A stretch of DNA of 64,000 bases. Source: Elmis aenea. Lineage: Eukaryota; Arthropoda; Insecta; Coleoptera; Elmidae. Both the position numbers and the translations under genes were made by a program. The notes below the pieces were generated by a model, which had not been told where the DNA came from, did no database searches, and saw only the letters and a list, made by a program, of their open reading frames with translations. Below, piece by piece: positions 36,765 to 47,679 of this stretch. Where the stretch lies: the NCBI GenBank assembly GCA_947652605.1, contig OX393576.1:59000966-59064965 (forward strand), in the 5' to 3' direction. Numbering within the stretch: the stretch's first letter is position 1; the number at the start of each line of letters is the position of its first letter.

Positions 36765-37090
36765 TTCTTCTAATGTCTACATTATTCCGGAGCTGTAGGG
36801 CGTCAGGATTGGCATGGCGATGAACCTTTCCTCATGTTTTGCTGAATAGGTACATCTTGATTTCTTCGATTACAGTAGGGACATTTCATTGTGCAGGTTG
36901 TCATTTCGTATGTACCAAGGGGCACTCACGATATTTCTAATTACTTCATTTTGAAATTTTTGAATAATGTCAACATTGTTTTATTTTGCGCAACCCCAGA
37001 GTTGCATCCCATAGATCCACACGGGCTTAAGGATTTGATTAAATAACAAAATGTTATTATACATGGTGGTCCACTTTTTTGTAGCAGGGC
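36765..37090 (-). pseudogene. Jockey-clade LINE, C-terminal region
   Basis: The minus strand gives MYNNILLFNQILKPVWIYGM, then QLWGCAK, IIQKFQNEVIRNIVSAPWYI, RNDNLH. The order K-P-x-W-x-Y-G-x-Q-L-W-G followed by F-Q-x-x-V-x-R and A-P-W-Y is characteristic of the segment after the RT domain in Jockey-type non-LTR retrotransposons. Beyond 36880 it continues in another frame with HRHANPDALQLRNN, again typical. At least one stop and one frameshift. 5'-truncated. Confidence 0.8.
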
Positions 37091-37248
37091 TTTAACAGTC
37101 GATATAAAAACTTATTTAAAATTTTCGAATAAATATCGATAATTTTTAACCGTTTTCCAACCAGTAGATTTTACTAAAACAAATTTGGTATACATCACCA
37201 CCTTACAGGTTACCATATTCGGTGAGAATGTCAAGCCCCACAAGCAAC

Positions 37249-37270
37249 CAGTGGCGGAGTTGTGGGGGTT
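37249..37270. repeat. Possible hAT end
   Basis: CAGTGGCGGAGTTGTGGGGG has the form of a hAT terminus. A loosely similar G-rich end lies in reverse near 39671, but the flanks do not match, so the two were not joined. Confidence 0.25.
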
Positions 37271-37588
37271 CAGTTTCAATAAATTTTATAAAAAACTAGT
37301 ACGGTCCTGTTCAAAATCAAACTCAAACTTGTTTTTGGGTAGAGCATTTTATTTTAAACGAAAAGTGTCTCCTGATTTTTCTTCGTATCTGCCACCGTTT
37401 GGCGTGGTAATTACTTCTTTATTTCAAATATTAGCGATATTTTTAGATAGAATTTATGAGCAAATTTTTCGCGAGAATAGTAAAATAAATTCAATTCCAC
37501 GCTTCTGCTTCCTCGTCTTATTGTTATTTGGTCGTAGGGGGACATTGAATTGTTCTTTTTTTTCACTAAGGTTGTCTTGATATCCCTT

Positions 37589-37800
37589 TCAATTCGTATA
37601 ATTGTTAACTATTGTTGGTTTACTTAATTTTTTGAGTATATTTTCACTCAATGTTAGTATGATAGGAGAACGATCCGAGCTTAAGTCAAATCTTTCTTTT
37701 GTATCTACAATTAATACACAGGTGTCAATAATTATAGAACAAAACAAAAACTTATTTTGTTTAGAAGTTTCCATCAGAGGTACTGCTTGGCGCATTTTAC
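37589..37800 (-). pseudogene. LINE endonuclease fragment
   Basis: The minus strand reads CVLIVDTKERFDLSSDRSPI, then ILTLSE. The S-D-[H]-x-P-I-x-L-T motif is the end of the APE-type endonuclease of Jockey-like LINEs; here the catalytic His is replaced by Arg. The following residues SKPTIVNNYTN fit the linker. It may belong to the same insertion as the Jockey tail just to the left on the same strand, with the RT between them deleted. The plus-strand 115-codon frame is a shadow. Confidence 0.5.
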
Positions 37801-38233
37801 AGATTTTGAATGTTCTTTCTTTGTCAAACTCTAAGTTTAACCCGCCATCGGTCGCGCTACATTTTTGTAACGCCGTCGGTCACGTGGGGTCAGTCAACGC
37901 CTTCAATCCAAATATTGCAATTTTTTTAAATATTTATGTTTATTTTTAGTTGCTTTGGTCTAAAAGACTGTTCTTAACAATAAAACATAAACCTTACTAA
38001 AAATATCTTTATTAAAGTCTTTAAAAATGTATATAACTGAAATAGGAACATGTTTTTTGTTTTTGGTCTTTCTTTAGAAAAACATAACATAAAAACTCTT
38101 CAAAATAACAAAACTAAACTCTTTTTATTAATAGAAATAAATAACAAAGTTATACTCAAAAACAATAAAAACAAATATCAAAAAATTAGGTAGATCTAAT
38201 CAGCCTTCAAAATTCACTACAAATTATCGGGAG

Positions 38234-38420
38234 TAATTACACTAGAGCTTTTTTTATAGCCGGACAAAGTTGCGTCGCTACGAAAGTTTGGTTGCTAGGA
38301 AAATCGACGAGACAAAACTGTCAGACAGTTGTCGAGTCAAGATTTGCCTAATAGCAACTAAACTTGAGTTTAGTAAAAGCAAGTTTGTCCAGGATAAAAA
38401 CAAAGCTCGAGTGTAATTCG
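38234..38420. mobile_element. ~190-bp foldback MITE inside the piggyBac element
   Basis: The ends are inverted: TTACACTAGAGCTTTTTTTA from the left, TTACACTCGAGCTTTGTTTT from the right. The arms continue through GGACAAAGTTG/GGACAAACTTG and AGTTTGGTTGCTA/AGTTTAGTTGCTA. It is almost entirely foldback. AATT is present at both edges. Non-coding. Confidence 0.75.
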
Positions 38421-38639
38421 GTACGATAACTGCACGAATAAATTATAACCTTCAAATAGTAACTGACAAAACGTCAAATCTTTTACTTACATTAGTTACA
38501 ACCAAATAAGTCGGTTGCATGGTAACAAAGTTACATGCAAAAATGCAAGTGGATATTTAGTTAGGTACCTTTTTATCCGCTGTCATAACGACAAATCGTG
38601 ACGTCATTATGGAGAATTTAACATATGAGTGTAGTTATC

Positions 38640-38927
38640 AGTGCAATTGTTACAAATTATTTTACTGTGTCTCGGGCACACAATTTTTTTTACAGAAATT
38701 GAATTAATTTGTGATAATGGAATGTCTTCCTGACTACTAGACAGATCTTCATGTTCCGAAATGTACTCTTTTTCTGTCTCCGTATCATGCTCGGTATCAT
38801 GTGAGTTATTTTGCGTTATTTCTTCATCACCGCCATCCTCCTCGTCTTCTTCACCCCCAACTATTTTTTCTTCATCACTAACCTCTTCTTACCACTTCAA
38901 TAGACGTAATTCTAGTCGAGAAACCAT
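38640..38927 (-). pseudogene. piggyBac transposase N-terminal acidic region
   Basis: From an ATG at 38927 the minus strand reads MVSRLELRLLKW, a TAA stop, then EEVSDEEKIVGGEEDEEDGG, DEEITQ, HDTEHDTETEKEYISEHED. A long acidic low-complexity N-terminus is common in piggyBac transposases, ahead of the catalytic domain. The frame ends before any DDD catalytic motif. The assignment rests mainly on the TTAA-flanked ends; the sequence alone would not prove it. The plus-strand Ser/Pro-rich frame over it is a shadow. Confidence 0.5.
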
Positions 38928-39186
38928 TTTTCAAAAACACAAACATAAACTATTTTCTAACGCAAACGGTCGCGTGGGGTCAATTGACGCCTCTTCGTGT
39001 GACAAATGTCCACTGTGCATCAAACGCAAAGTGCGAACTGAGGGGTGTTGTGCGTAAACAGTGGCGCCTATCGATGTATGAAGGTAGACGAAGCGGCGTA
39101 TCTTAATATTTATTAATTTAAAAAATATTGACAATTTTTAATATCGCTGGGCGTTCATTCGCCCCACGCGACCGATGGCGGGTTAA

Positions 39187-40590
39187 GTAAAAGAACGAAT
39201 GTCAAAGGGCTTTATTAAAGCCAATACCAAAGATATTTATACCTTAAACCAAATGTTTGCAATAGAACGGAAGAGAAAAATCCCTTTTACAATAGAGTTT
39301 AAACCTGCATGGAATTTAATGATAATAAATTAAATGTTTCACAATTTTATTGAATGGTTGTTACCATATCATAAATTGTATAACTTGGAATTTCTGTCGT
39401 TACAAGAGGGCAGGTATTCAGTATAGCCAGGTCGATTAGCCCGTTTTATCATCTAACTTCGATAAGAACTGTTTATTTTTTGTATTAATTTTTTATTGGG
39501 ACTAGCGCCAGTGTCATCACTGATTATTATATATACTGTTCCTTCAATACCCCGAGATTTTAATTTTTACCACATATGGGTATGGGTATTTAAGTAGACT
39601 AAAAGTGCCGCCCCAAAAAAAAAAAGTGTTGCTTGGGGTGGAACCCCTGCGCCCCCTAGCTTCACCACACTAGTTTCATTTTAATATTTCTAATTTGAGT
39701 CATTTTTAGCTAAGCAAGTTTGATGAAACATCTACAACTTAAAAAAATGCTTTTTGTAGCAGTCTGAACCTTAATTCTTAGGGCTTTTTAAGTAGGTATT
39801 GTAAGTGAATCATTTTTGTGTTTTGATTGAATAGTTAACAAATTAGTTTTTTGCGTTTTATAAACAACCTCAAGTCGGTCCTGGCTATTTCAGCTTCAAA
39901 ACCCATCTGAAAATAAATGTTTTTCGAAAACATCTAAGTAAACGATTAGCGAAGTATTTTTACGTTGACATCAATGTTGCTTCAGTCCTCGTAAAAACTT
40001 AATACAACATCTTCAACACCCCTTAAATTTTATTGTTATTGCCTTGACACTTTTTCTGAAGTTACGAGCAAGGGTAATCACCAAAAATGTCAAAATGTAA
40101 TATTATGTTATCGGAAGGGTCTTCAGGTATTGCAAACCTTTCGTATGATGTTATCCTTTGTGATGTGTTTACGAGATTCGGTCCGTGTTAGTACAAAGGA
40201 AAAATATTGAATTTGAGACCTTGCACTTAAGCTGATATTGCGAAGGAACTTCATTCCACTTGACATCACTGAATTGGAATTGAGTCGAATTTCGAACATT
40301 ACCACATCTACAATTGCAAACACAGTTTTTATTTTATCTAACTGTGCTATTATCCATTATGTAAATGAACTTAGGTAATAAATTAAAACTTTAAAAGAAT
40401 GAGTTAGTAGCGTTTTTTATTATGACTTTCGACTTGGTTTTTTAATTGTTATGCGGTAATTTGATGGGTTTACTATTCATTAGACACGCTTTATTGCTTA
40501 ACTATCTTATACAGGGTGACAAGTATTTACCTTACTAAATGAGCAACTTTGTTTATAGGTTTTTAATAGTTTTATTGTTCTAATTTATAA
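39187..40590. other. No gene recognised; one G/C-run patch
   Basis: GCCGCCCC with poly-A and then GGGGTGGAACCCCTGCGCCCCC at 39608-39657 looks like a decayed transposon end. TATACAGGGTGACAAG at 40509 is another example of the ATACAGGGTG edge motif. No coding motif. Confidence 0.35.
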
Positions 40591-40599
40591 ATTAATCGT

Positions 40600-40800
40600 C
40601 GTCGTCGATTTAATGATCTACGCCAAAAACGAAAAAGAACTACAAATTAATTTAGACATTTGGAAGACAGCATTAGAAAAGAGAAACATGAAACTAAATG
40701 TCGCTAAAACCAAATTAATGACAATTGGAAAGAGAGAATCAATAATAAATAATTATAAATTAATTTATACTCCTCCTAGAATTCCATGTATGTAACCCCT
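40600..40800 (+). pseudogene. LINE reverse transcriptase fragment after the YADD box
   Basis: The plus strand reads DLMIYAKNEKELQINLDIWK, then EKRNMKLNVAKTKLMTIGK. The order (YAD)D-x-x-x-Y-A-x-N-E-x-x-L-Q-x-N-L-x-x-W and M-K-L-N-x-x-K-T-K-x-M is the segment just after the catalytic YADD in non-LTR retrotransposons. The catalytic pair itself is degraded to VVD. Nothing upstream or downstream is preserved. Confidence 0.7.
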
Positions 40801-41101
40801 GTTGTAAAAAAAAACTATCAAGACGTATTTCAACTAAAAAAGACAAAAATCTTTAAAATAGATTGTAAAGAACTATTTAATCTTGTAAAAATGCTACAAA
40901 AATAAACACAGTTAAGTCATGTTCATTCTACAAAGCTGTTTTTACTTTTGTTTATCGGTTTATCATTCAAAAGAAAGCAGATTAAGTGTTTTTTGCGACA
41001 ACTTCTGTTAAGGCATCCTTCAATCGCCAACTTCAAAGCTTCAAAATGTTTTCCTTATAACTTTTGTTTGTTGCATTTTTTTGTTAACATTTTATAACAT
41101 A

Positions 41102-42364
41102 TGAGGGGTGTTTTTTATATTCGCGGAATGAGATTAACATAGACTGAAAGGTACAAGCTTTATAAATTTAGTTCTTAATATATTCTTCTCGAACGTGTCT
41201 ACATTTGTTAGATCTTTCAATTAATTTTTTATGACCGATTTGTCTTCAAAAAATGCTCATTTATGGTTGCTTGCAATGACTTATCATTGGCAAAATGCTT
41301 TCCACGAAGGTACTTTTTCGAATATGGAAACAGATAAAAATCTCCGTTAACAATCCTGTTGATAAAGTGTACTGGAATAGCTCAACACAGCTCCAATAAC
41401 TGCTTGCAAATCGAACTCGGTGTTTTTTTTTGATGCGGTGTAAGTTCCAGTGGACCATTGTTCATAAGGGCACCATCAACTTTTATAACCAATTCATGTA
41501 TTAATACGTCACTTGAGGTTTGTTTCAACAAGTCCACGGACCATGCGACGTACTGTCAGGATTCGGCGCTGTATCAATATCACGTTCCAGCACAGTCTTT
41601 GACAGTTTACCGGACGGCCAGTCATTCATTCCATCAACTCTCAAATCAATTCATGCACTAATTTGCAGACGATCAAAACAGTACCTTAACGACAGAAAAA
41701 ACTGTCGCTGGGGTTTTTACACGCTTGCGCTGTTCATAACTTACGTAAACCTGTTGGCTTAAGCATCGCCTCAACTGCTTTCTAAAAGGATGTTTGCGCT
41801 TTGGAGGCTTTCAACTTTTATGAACTCAATTAGTCACACAGTAGACGCAAATGTCATTTACAGTTAGACAAGTCGTAAAAGCGTTCCAACAACGGCTAAT
41901 ACTGGCTAATACATTTATTAGTACATAGTTCACGCATGCGAATAAACCAGTTCATATACTAATCCATGATGTGGTTTAAAATCGCTTGTTGCAGCAAACC
42001 TTTGGTATATCATTGCGATCATAGCCTTCCAATGATTCTCTACCGTGTTTATATAAACGTGACCACTTATAAACCATGGTTTTATCAGAAAAGGCGTCTC
42101 CATAAACTGCTTGCATTTAATTCAGGATGTTTTACACACTTTTTGTTTGTTTTGTGAATTGTGAGGAATTTAATTACTGAACGAAACTCAGTAGGTATTC
42201 GTTTTTTTAGAAATAACGTCCACATTATTTTATTGTTTTAACGATAACTAATGAAAAAATCAGCACAAAATTTTAAGTCTAAACATGATATTTTGATACA
42301 ATTAAATTGCTAGATCGCTTTTTATTTTCTGTGTCATTTCGCGAATATAAAAAAACACCCCTCG
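41102..42364 (-). mobile_element. Full-length mariner relic, 1.26 kb
   Basis: The left end TGAGGGGTGTTTTTTATATT (CGCGGAATGA) and the right end reversed CGAGGGGTGTTTTTTTATAT (CGCGAAATGA) are inverted copies bounded by TA (41100-41101, 42365-42366). Length is normal for mariner. The transposase reads on the minus strand with its N-terminus at the right: MQAVYGDAFSDKTMVYKW and HGRESLEG (first helix-turn-helix region). Near the left end come KYLRGKHFAND, a shift, and FFEDKS, the C-terminal region. Many frameshifts and stops. The terminal repeat differs from that of the mariner at 21.6 kb, so this is a third mariner lineage. Confidence 0.88.
41160..42150 (-). pseudogene. Mariner transposase pseudogene
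   Basis: Fragments in order on the minus strand: QAVYGDAFSDKTMVYKW with GRESLEG near 42040-42130; long degraded middle; HWNLHRIKKK near 41420-41460; SKKYLRGKHFANDKSLQATI-like text in mixed frames near 41240-41340; EDKSVIKN near 41210. The catalytic aspartates are not clearly readable. About 330 codons would be expected for an intact copy. Confidence 0.75.
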
Positions 42365-42366
42365 TA

Positions 42367-43190
42367 CACTGTTTCATTAGCAGCTGCAAACGTTTTTGCA
42401 TATCATGCGAAATCTTGGTGCTTGTAATTATAAAAAGAAATTAGAAATTACATTTTAAACGGAATATAATTTCGAACTACTGCATCCAAATTGCATTGTC
42501 ACAGTAAAAAGCTCGACGTAGTCGGATTGCTAGGTGTCGTTTTATTGGAAGAATCCAATCGACAACTCTGTAACCTCTGCATGACCGTCCGTAATCTATT
42601 GGATGTGACCACAGTCCGGACACTATTCAAAAAGGACCAATTCTATGACTTTCTTGCACATCACGTTTTCAGTTACGACAGAGGCTAATACTGGATTTGA
42701 ACGAATTCCTTTGGGACGAAATTTTATTCCGGCACGAAATTGCTCCGGAGATTATTTCACAAACCGTTGATATGCTGTTTTCGATATAGTTCGACTGTTA
42801 AAAAACATTTTAAACGTACTTTGCGTTTTAAAAACACTTTGAATAAAATTACTTAATTTTATTTTCACTTTCTTACTTTAATTTCCCATGCTTTTCATAA
42901 TAAAATTCGTAGTTTTTACATTAAAATTCTGAATGAAAGTTTAAATTATCTGAAAACATTTATGTAACATGAAAGTAGGCAAACTTATAGAGTATGATTT
43001 TGGACACGTATGTTTTCTTGTAACAAGTATCAAAAGAACCTTCAAGAAATTAAAAACTGCCAAGTTACCTCAAGGTCTTTAAACGCTGTTGGAGTTTTGA
43101 TTTACATTTTTTAGACAATCAAATGGATATAAGGTTTTTAAGGATAATAAAAGAAGGAACGTGTAGAGACACAATTAGATATAAAACCCT
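42367..43190. other. No gene recognised
   Basis: A 65-codon plus frame (42491-42688) is compact, with Cys, Leu and charged residues, but matches nothing I recognise. The less AT-rich stretch 42500-42760 might be an old element. Confidence 0.35.
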
Positions 43191-43194
43191 AGGG

Positions 43195-43560
43195 AAGATC
43201 CCATGGAAAACAACGTCCACAAGACACAACCAAGGGGGATAGGCTAGGTCATGTGTTTCGGTTTGAAGCATAAAAGACGCCCAGGAACGCCCATGAACCG
43301 CGAACCGGAGGAAAAATCCAAGAGAAGACCAAAGAAAACTAGGAATGAGGAGTTTAAAGAAGCTGTCACAAACAGAAGAATTGAGTGAAGTAAGGTTAAA
43401 GATATAAAGATGTGAAGAGAGTCATACAAACAGAGTCCACATATAGAAGAAAAAGCGAAAGCTTTACACCTAACAGTAGATAGGCGTAATATTAAAATTA
43501 AGGCAAGGTTTTGCTCAAAGTTTTCCACGGAATATAATTTTTGACCCAACTTTATCTCAC
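43195..43560 (+). pseudogene. LINE C-terminal tail fragment
   Basis: The plus strand reads RLGHVFRFEA, a degraded RPKKT-type basic segment, then NEEFKEAVTNRRIE with a stop, SKVKDIKM with a stop, and RESYKQSPHIEEKAKALHL. GHV-x-R followed by a basic patch, E-x-x-x-A-x-x-x-R-x-[IL]-x-W (Trp lost to TGA here) and another W (also TGA) is the post-RT tail of insect LINEs. It resembles the tail at 25.4 kb. RT domain absent. Confidence 0.6.
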
Positions 43561-43890
43561 TTACATCTGCTATTGTTGAAGTTTCAACAGGAATAAATAA
43601 TAACTCATCGTCACTGTTAGTTATTACTTTTTAAATACATCTGTACTTCTATCATAACGATTTCGTAATGTTAATAACAAGTGTATGTTGACTTTATGAT
43701 GCGGGTTTATCTAAAGCCCCTTAATCCTTTGGTGAGCCAACAGCAAAAGGATAAATTCATGTTTGTTTAGGTTGTTTGCTACTGTTACGGAATTGTGTAG
43801 TTACAATACTACACTGTAATAAAGTTGATAATGAAGGCCTGTATTAATTAAATAGTGCTAATTATTGTACGATTGTTAGTTGAAGTTATA

Positions 43891-43947
43891 ATTGCTAGGC
43901 GAGTGCTTGTTGTACATTGCTAGGCGAGTGCTTGTTGTACATTGCTA
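43891..43947. repeat. Tandem duplication, 25-bp unit
   Basis: Two exact copies of a 25-bp unit beginning ATTGCTAGGCGAGTGC and ending TTGTTGTAC, followed by the first seven bases of a third. Being perfect, it is recent. Confidence 0.9.
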
Positions 43948-44151
43948 CATTTACAGGGTTATTAAAGGATCCGACATACGTTCGTGCAAGGATAGAAGTA
44001 AAGGGTTCAGATTAAAATTAAATATAATTTTTTTTTATAAACATTTTTTTTTACTGGATTTAGCGATGAGTGTTATTTTATTAATAAAACTTGTATTGTG
44101 GTAGTAATGGTTAATAAAAATTGATCATTTAAAACGTTGCTTTTTAAATGC

Positions 44152-44469
44152 ATGTCACTATTTGCAAAAAATAAGTTAAAGCTGTTTACGATTACAAAAA
44201 TGTACGATATTTTTGCTTTAATCATTTTGCTTGCAATTTCTTTAAAAATAATAACTTTTTTCGTCAATAGATATTTTATTGTTAAACATAAGTGCAAATG
44301 CGTTTATTTTGAAAATGGCATAGTGATGGATTTGCTTCCCTATATACCCCAAAATTTTCACTGTTGTTTTAAAAATTTGAATCAAAGTGAGTCCGAAGAC
44401 TTCATCACTATTAATGACAATGATTCGACAGATACACGAATAAACTTTTATATGAAATACGTTATATAA
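44152..44469 (+). CDS. Unrecognised 105-codon open frame, possible small membrane protein
   Basis: I do not recognise this. From the ATG the frame gives a short basic start, a hydrophobic segment IFALIILLAISLKIITFFV (about residues 20-38) that could span a membrane, a Cys-rich turn (KHKCKC), and an acidic tail (SESEDF...NDNDSTD). AATAAA-like signals follow at 44560 and 44572. In DNA this AT-rich a 105-codon frame can arise by chance, and no introns, promoter or homologue can be shown. If expressed it would be a small single-pass membrane protein; I consider it more likely spurious. Confidence 0.15.
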   Translation: MSLFAKNKLKLFTITKMYDIFALIILLAISLKIITFFVNRYFIVKHKCKCVYFENGIVMDLLPYIPQNFHCCFKNLNQSESEDFITINDNDSTDTRINFYMKYVI

Positions 44470-44601
44470 ATTACTTATACTTATATTGTAAGATGTACTA
44501 ATGAATTTACTTATTACTTATGTATTTTATGAATATTTATAACAATGTAAAAGTACTAGAATAAACTTATAATAAAATACATTGTATAAATTACTTATAT
44601 T
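44438..44601. repeat. Two direct repeats 121 bp apart
   Basis: A 43-bp segment starting GAATAAACTT and ending ATAAATTACTTATA occurs at 44438-44480 and 44559-44601 with about six mismatches. The intervening DNA is AT-rich. This is consistent with an old tandem duplication of a ~121-bp unit. Confidence 0.6.
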
Positions 44602-44809
44602 ATATAATTTACTCATCAGTTTTTTTAAATTACTGCTTATCAAACATCACTTTAGTAAAACACGACAGACAAAGTCAACATGTCCGCAGTTTTTACATAC
44701 TATTAATTTTGAAAGTGGCTTGTCACTTTACAATAATAAAAAATGGCGATTCGTTTACGTGTGTGTGTTTTACCTTAGCTTAAATTATACACAGTTTTAG
44801 AATAAAATA

Positions 44810-45100
44810 TTCCTATAGCTTTTAACATTTCTTTGGCTGTCTTTCATTGTTTTCTGTTAGTACTCCCACAAATGTTCGATTATAATTATATCAGAATCTT
44901 GTGGGGATTGCCTCAAAGTTTCCAATAATAAAATATTGTTTATAATCTTAGGTGTGCGCTTTAAATCATTATCGTGCTGCAGAATGAAGTTTTTACCCAT
45001 CAAACGACGCCCAAAAGGTGTACAGCTATTCTTTCAAACGTTCAGGCACTGCTCTTTAGTGGTCTCAATTATGAATAAATCCCCAATATAAGATGCTGTT
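44810..45100 (-). pseudogene. Tc1-like transposase fragment, C-terminal half
   Basis: The minus strand reads IETTKEQCL, then in order FGRRLMGKNFILQHDNDLKR (second catalytic Asp in Q-x-D-N-D), LETLRQSPQDSDIIIIEHLW (P-x-Q-S-P-D-L-N-x-I-E-H-L-W type, third catalytic residue) and E, then QKTMKDSQ. This order defines the DDE domain of Tc1-type transposases (DD34-family). One frameshift lies near 45040. No N-terminal DNA-binding domain or terminal repeats found. Confidence 0.8.
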
Positions 45101-45182
45101 TATATTGTGATGGACCGTACTGTAGGTACATAGACCGCACTGTTGGGGAAGAGTACTTATTACTCTTATAATTATTGTTATT

Positions 45183-45335
45183 AATTATGGCTCGTGATCA
45201 TCTTTGTAACGTGGTTGGACCCTCAAACGTTGTTTTACGTAGCACATAGGTCTAGAGCAATTAGTACACAGTAAGAAACAAATAAAACACAACAATTTTA
45301 ACAACAAACTTCTTTATTTTTCGACCGGTTGTACA
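45183..45335 (+). repeat. LTR-like dispersed repeat, copy 2
   Basis: GGCTCGTGATCATC, GGACCCTC, CGTTGTTTTACGTAGCAC, ACACAGTAAG, AAATAAAACACAACAA and TTCTTTATTT appear in the order seen at 7527-7720 and, reversed, at 58010-58150. A solo LTR is possible; not proven. Confidence 0.45.
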
Positions 45336-46719
45336 TTTCTCCGTGGTTGGTTCTTAACTACCTAGGTGCGACTCTTTCAAAATTTTAGGTTCCCTGGTTT
45401 AGGTAGCCCTTTTTAATTGTAGTTGCATCTTTGTCATTCTTTCCTATAAACACATATTTGTGCGCGTAGTGTGTTCTACTTATGATATAAAAACGTATCA
45501 ACAAATCTTTTGTTGATTGACGAAACCCAAATGCCTGGCGTTGTAGAACTCAAGTTATGACCGTAATATTTTAACGTTAATGTGTTTTACTAAAGTTGAA
45601 ATCCTCATAACTTGGCCCTTTTGAAGAATTTACATGTTGTAGTAACTGATGTGTCAGCGTTTGTTCCAATGTTGTTCATTTAAAAAAGTAAACGCATCAA
45701 CACCGGGAAAATAAAATAATTCATCTTAGGTGGTGTGTCACAATATACATTTTGACAATTAAGTTTTGGAAATACTCAAACAAATCTACCGTACGAATAA
45801 CAAAAATGTTATTGATGTGACCCTTCAACATAATTCCTCTGTGATTAAAGAATGCAACTCTCGTACAGTGATTGAAAAATGTTTAAGGGTGCTATTTTTG
45901 GAACAGTCTTTAATTTACTTGCCACATTTTTTTGAATGGTTGATACATCATGAAAACTTCGCTCTATCAACTTCAACCTTAGCTTTAAGCACCAATAATT
46001 ACCGAAATAACACGTTCATACCAATTTTACAAAACCGTCTTGACAGTAGTTGGAATTTATAAAATATAAGTTGAGACGGCAATTATTATAAAACTTGAGA
46101 ACTTGCTCGTTTTCAGTGAAATTTAATTTCATGTATTTTATGATTATTTTAGTTCATCTAGTTTCTACCCTCCATTCAGACTATGGCACCCATTGTTTCT
46201 CGTGGCATTGTCAGCAATCGCATTATAACACACCGCGATACGAGATACGACCCCTTGTTAACTGTTCTGTAACCCTGCGGAGGTGTTAGCTGTTATCGCC
46301 GACGAATAGCTTTGCTCATTGAATGTTCGACTACCATTAATCACAAACACACCGCCCAGATTAGGTCACTACTTTTCAGATTAAAGATCTGCAGCTGACA
46401 TGAGTCCTTGCTCCTGATCAGTTTTAATCAAAAGGATCATCCTTCACGTTGGTAATACAGGATACCGCTTAGTGTTTTGAAAACAAATACGTCAGGCGGT
46501 TATCGTGAACGATAAATATTGATGAATTGTGGATATTAGACCAGTTTTTATTGGGTAACAAAAATCAGGCGAAAATTGTTTAGCGTCCAGAGCTATGCAA
46601 ATCACCAAACTCAAATAACAAATATTGAATAATCCATACCATTAAAGAACTTAAACTTTTCATTGCATGTTACATCACAAAAGTCAAAAATTTTGCGTGT
46701 ATTGCTAATTTTAAATCGG
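45336..46719. other. No gene recognised
   Basis: The 98-codon plus frame at 45766-46062 has no known motif and no start or splice evidence. The rest is unremarkable. Confidence 0.35.
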
Positions 46720-46723
46720 TTAA

Positions 46724-47675
46724 CCCGTATGTCAATAACCGAAATTCACAACGTTGTTCAATGACCGGGTACTCACGTACCCGTACCCATTAATAATAAA
46801 CTTATGCTATAAGTTTGTTATATTTTTGTAAATACAATGACATAATGCTCAAATCATTCAGTTTTAAATTTCAAATTCTAAAACCTGTAACAAACAAACA
46901 AAACATTTTATTTACTTTTAATTGAGGTAATAAACAAAGCAGATATACATATTTCCATAAGTTCAAAGCGACCATCTAGCATCTAGCTCAACAGTCTATA
47001 GTAAAAATTTGCCCATCTTCGTTATATTTTAAACATCTGTTAAACATTTGTGTTGTTACTGATTACTTTTGATTTTATGCAATCGCAAAACAATAACTTT
47101 CTCTTAATTTTCTGTAAAATTAGATGTAGAAGATTTTTACACAATTGTAACAAAACGTCCAAATCAGTAATTTATAAAATAACTTTCAGACCTATACAGT
47201 CATCACTATTTCTGGTTCATGTCACTTGTGCTGTAAAGCAGCAATAAAAACGCGCAGAAAAACTAAAAAATCTTACATAGCATGCGAAAAACTTCTTTTC
47301 AATGAGCATGCCATAAAAATTGCAAAATGTAAAGAATGTACCCAAGAAATAAATACTATTGTTTTTCCTCATATAGGCATTAGTTTTTTATTCATTTAAT
47401 CATCTCTGTAATTATGTATTAGTGTGTTTAATCGACAATTACTCATAAATCTCATCTTTCTACAGGTGGATACCCGGTTACCCGGTTATTGCGAATAACT
47501 TTGACGTAAAAAAAATTGTTCCAGGACGAGAAAAAAATATGTAAAAGCATATTTCTCTTAAAAAAAAGTAAAATCGCGACGATCTGGAAGGTTTAAGAAA
47601 AATCACTAAAACATTAAAAAATGTCACCAAAAGTGTTTGGGTGGGTACCCGGGTACCCGGTTATTGACATAAAGA
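46724..47675. mobile_element. piggyBac-like non-autonomous element with GGTACCC motifs
   Basis: The left end is TTAA (46720-46723) followed by CCCGTATGTCAATAACCG. The right end reversed carries TATGTCAATAACCGGGTACC preceded by TTAATCTT, so the last bases before TTAA (47676-47679) are decayed. Copies of ACCCGGGTACCCGGTTATTG-like sequence occur at 46746-46785, 47467-47493 and 47644-47670, giving subterminal repeats. No transposase. TTAA plus CCC ends indicate piggyBac; the right end is the weak point. Confidence 0.6.
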
Positions 47676-47679
47676 TTAA

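Larger units (their letters stand above)
37841..39182 (-). mobile_element. piggyBac element with TTAA duplication, internally degraded
   Basis: Both ends begin CCCGCCATCGGTCGCG and are bounded by TTAA (37837-37840, 39183-39186), the piggyBac target. The GTCGCGTGGGG motif recurs just inside: GGTCACGTGGGGTCAGTCAA near 37879 and GGTCGCGTGGGGTCAATTGA near 38968. These could be subterminal transposase sites. A transposase N-terminus lies on the minus strand near the right end (38640-38927). The central part is replaced or deleted, and a small MITE sits at 38234-38420. At 1.34 kb it is about half the length of an autonomous piggyBac. Confidence 0.85.

Noticed and set aside
37185..37580. 131-codon plus-strand frame, the longest on that strand in this area
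   Set aside because: No recognisable motif, AT-driven composition (Phe, Leu, Lys, Ser), and it starts in repeat sequence. It also runs across the CAGTGGCGG hAT-like end.
37249..39671. A single hAT element spanning the CAGTGGCGGAG and reversed TAGTGTGGTGAAGC ends
   Set aside because: Terminal similarity is weak (about 14 of 20 with a gap) and the flanking 8-mers differ.
45766..46062. 98-codon frame as a host exon
   Set aside because: No motif and no credible splice sites; low-complexity repeats (LSTSTLALST) at the end argue for chance.
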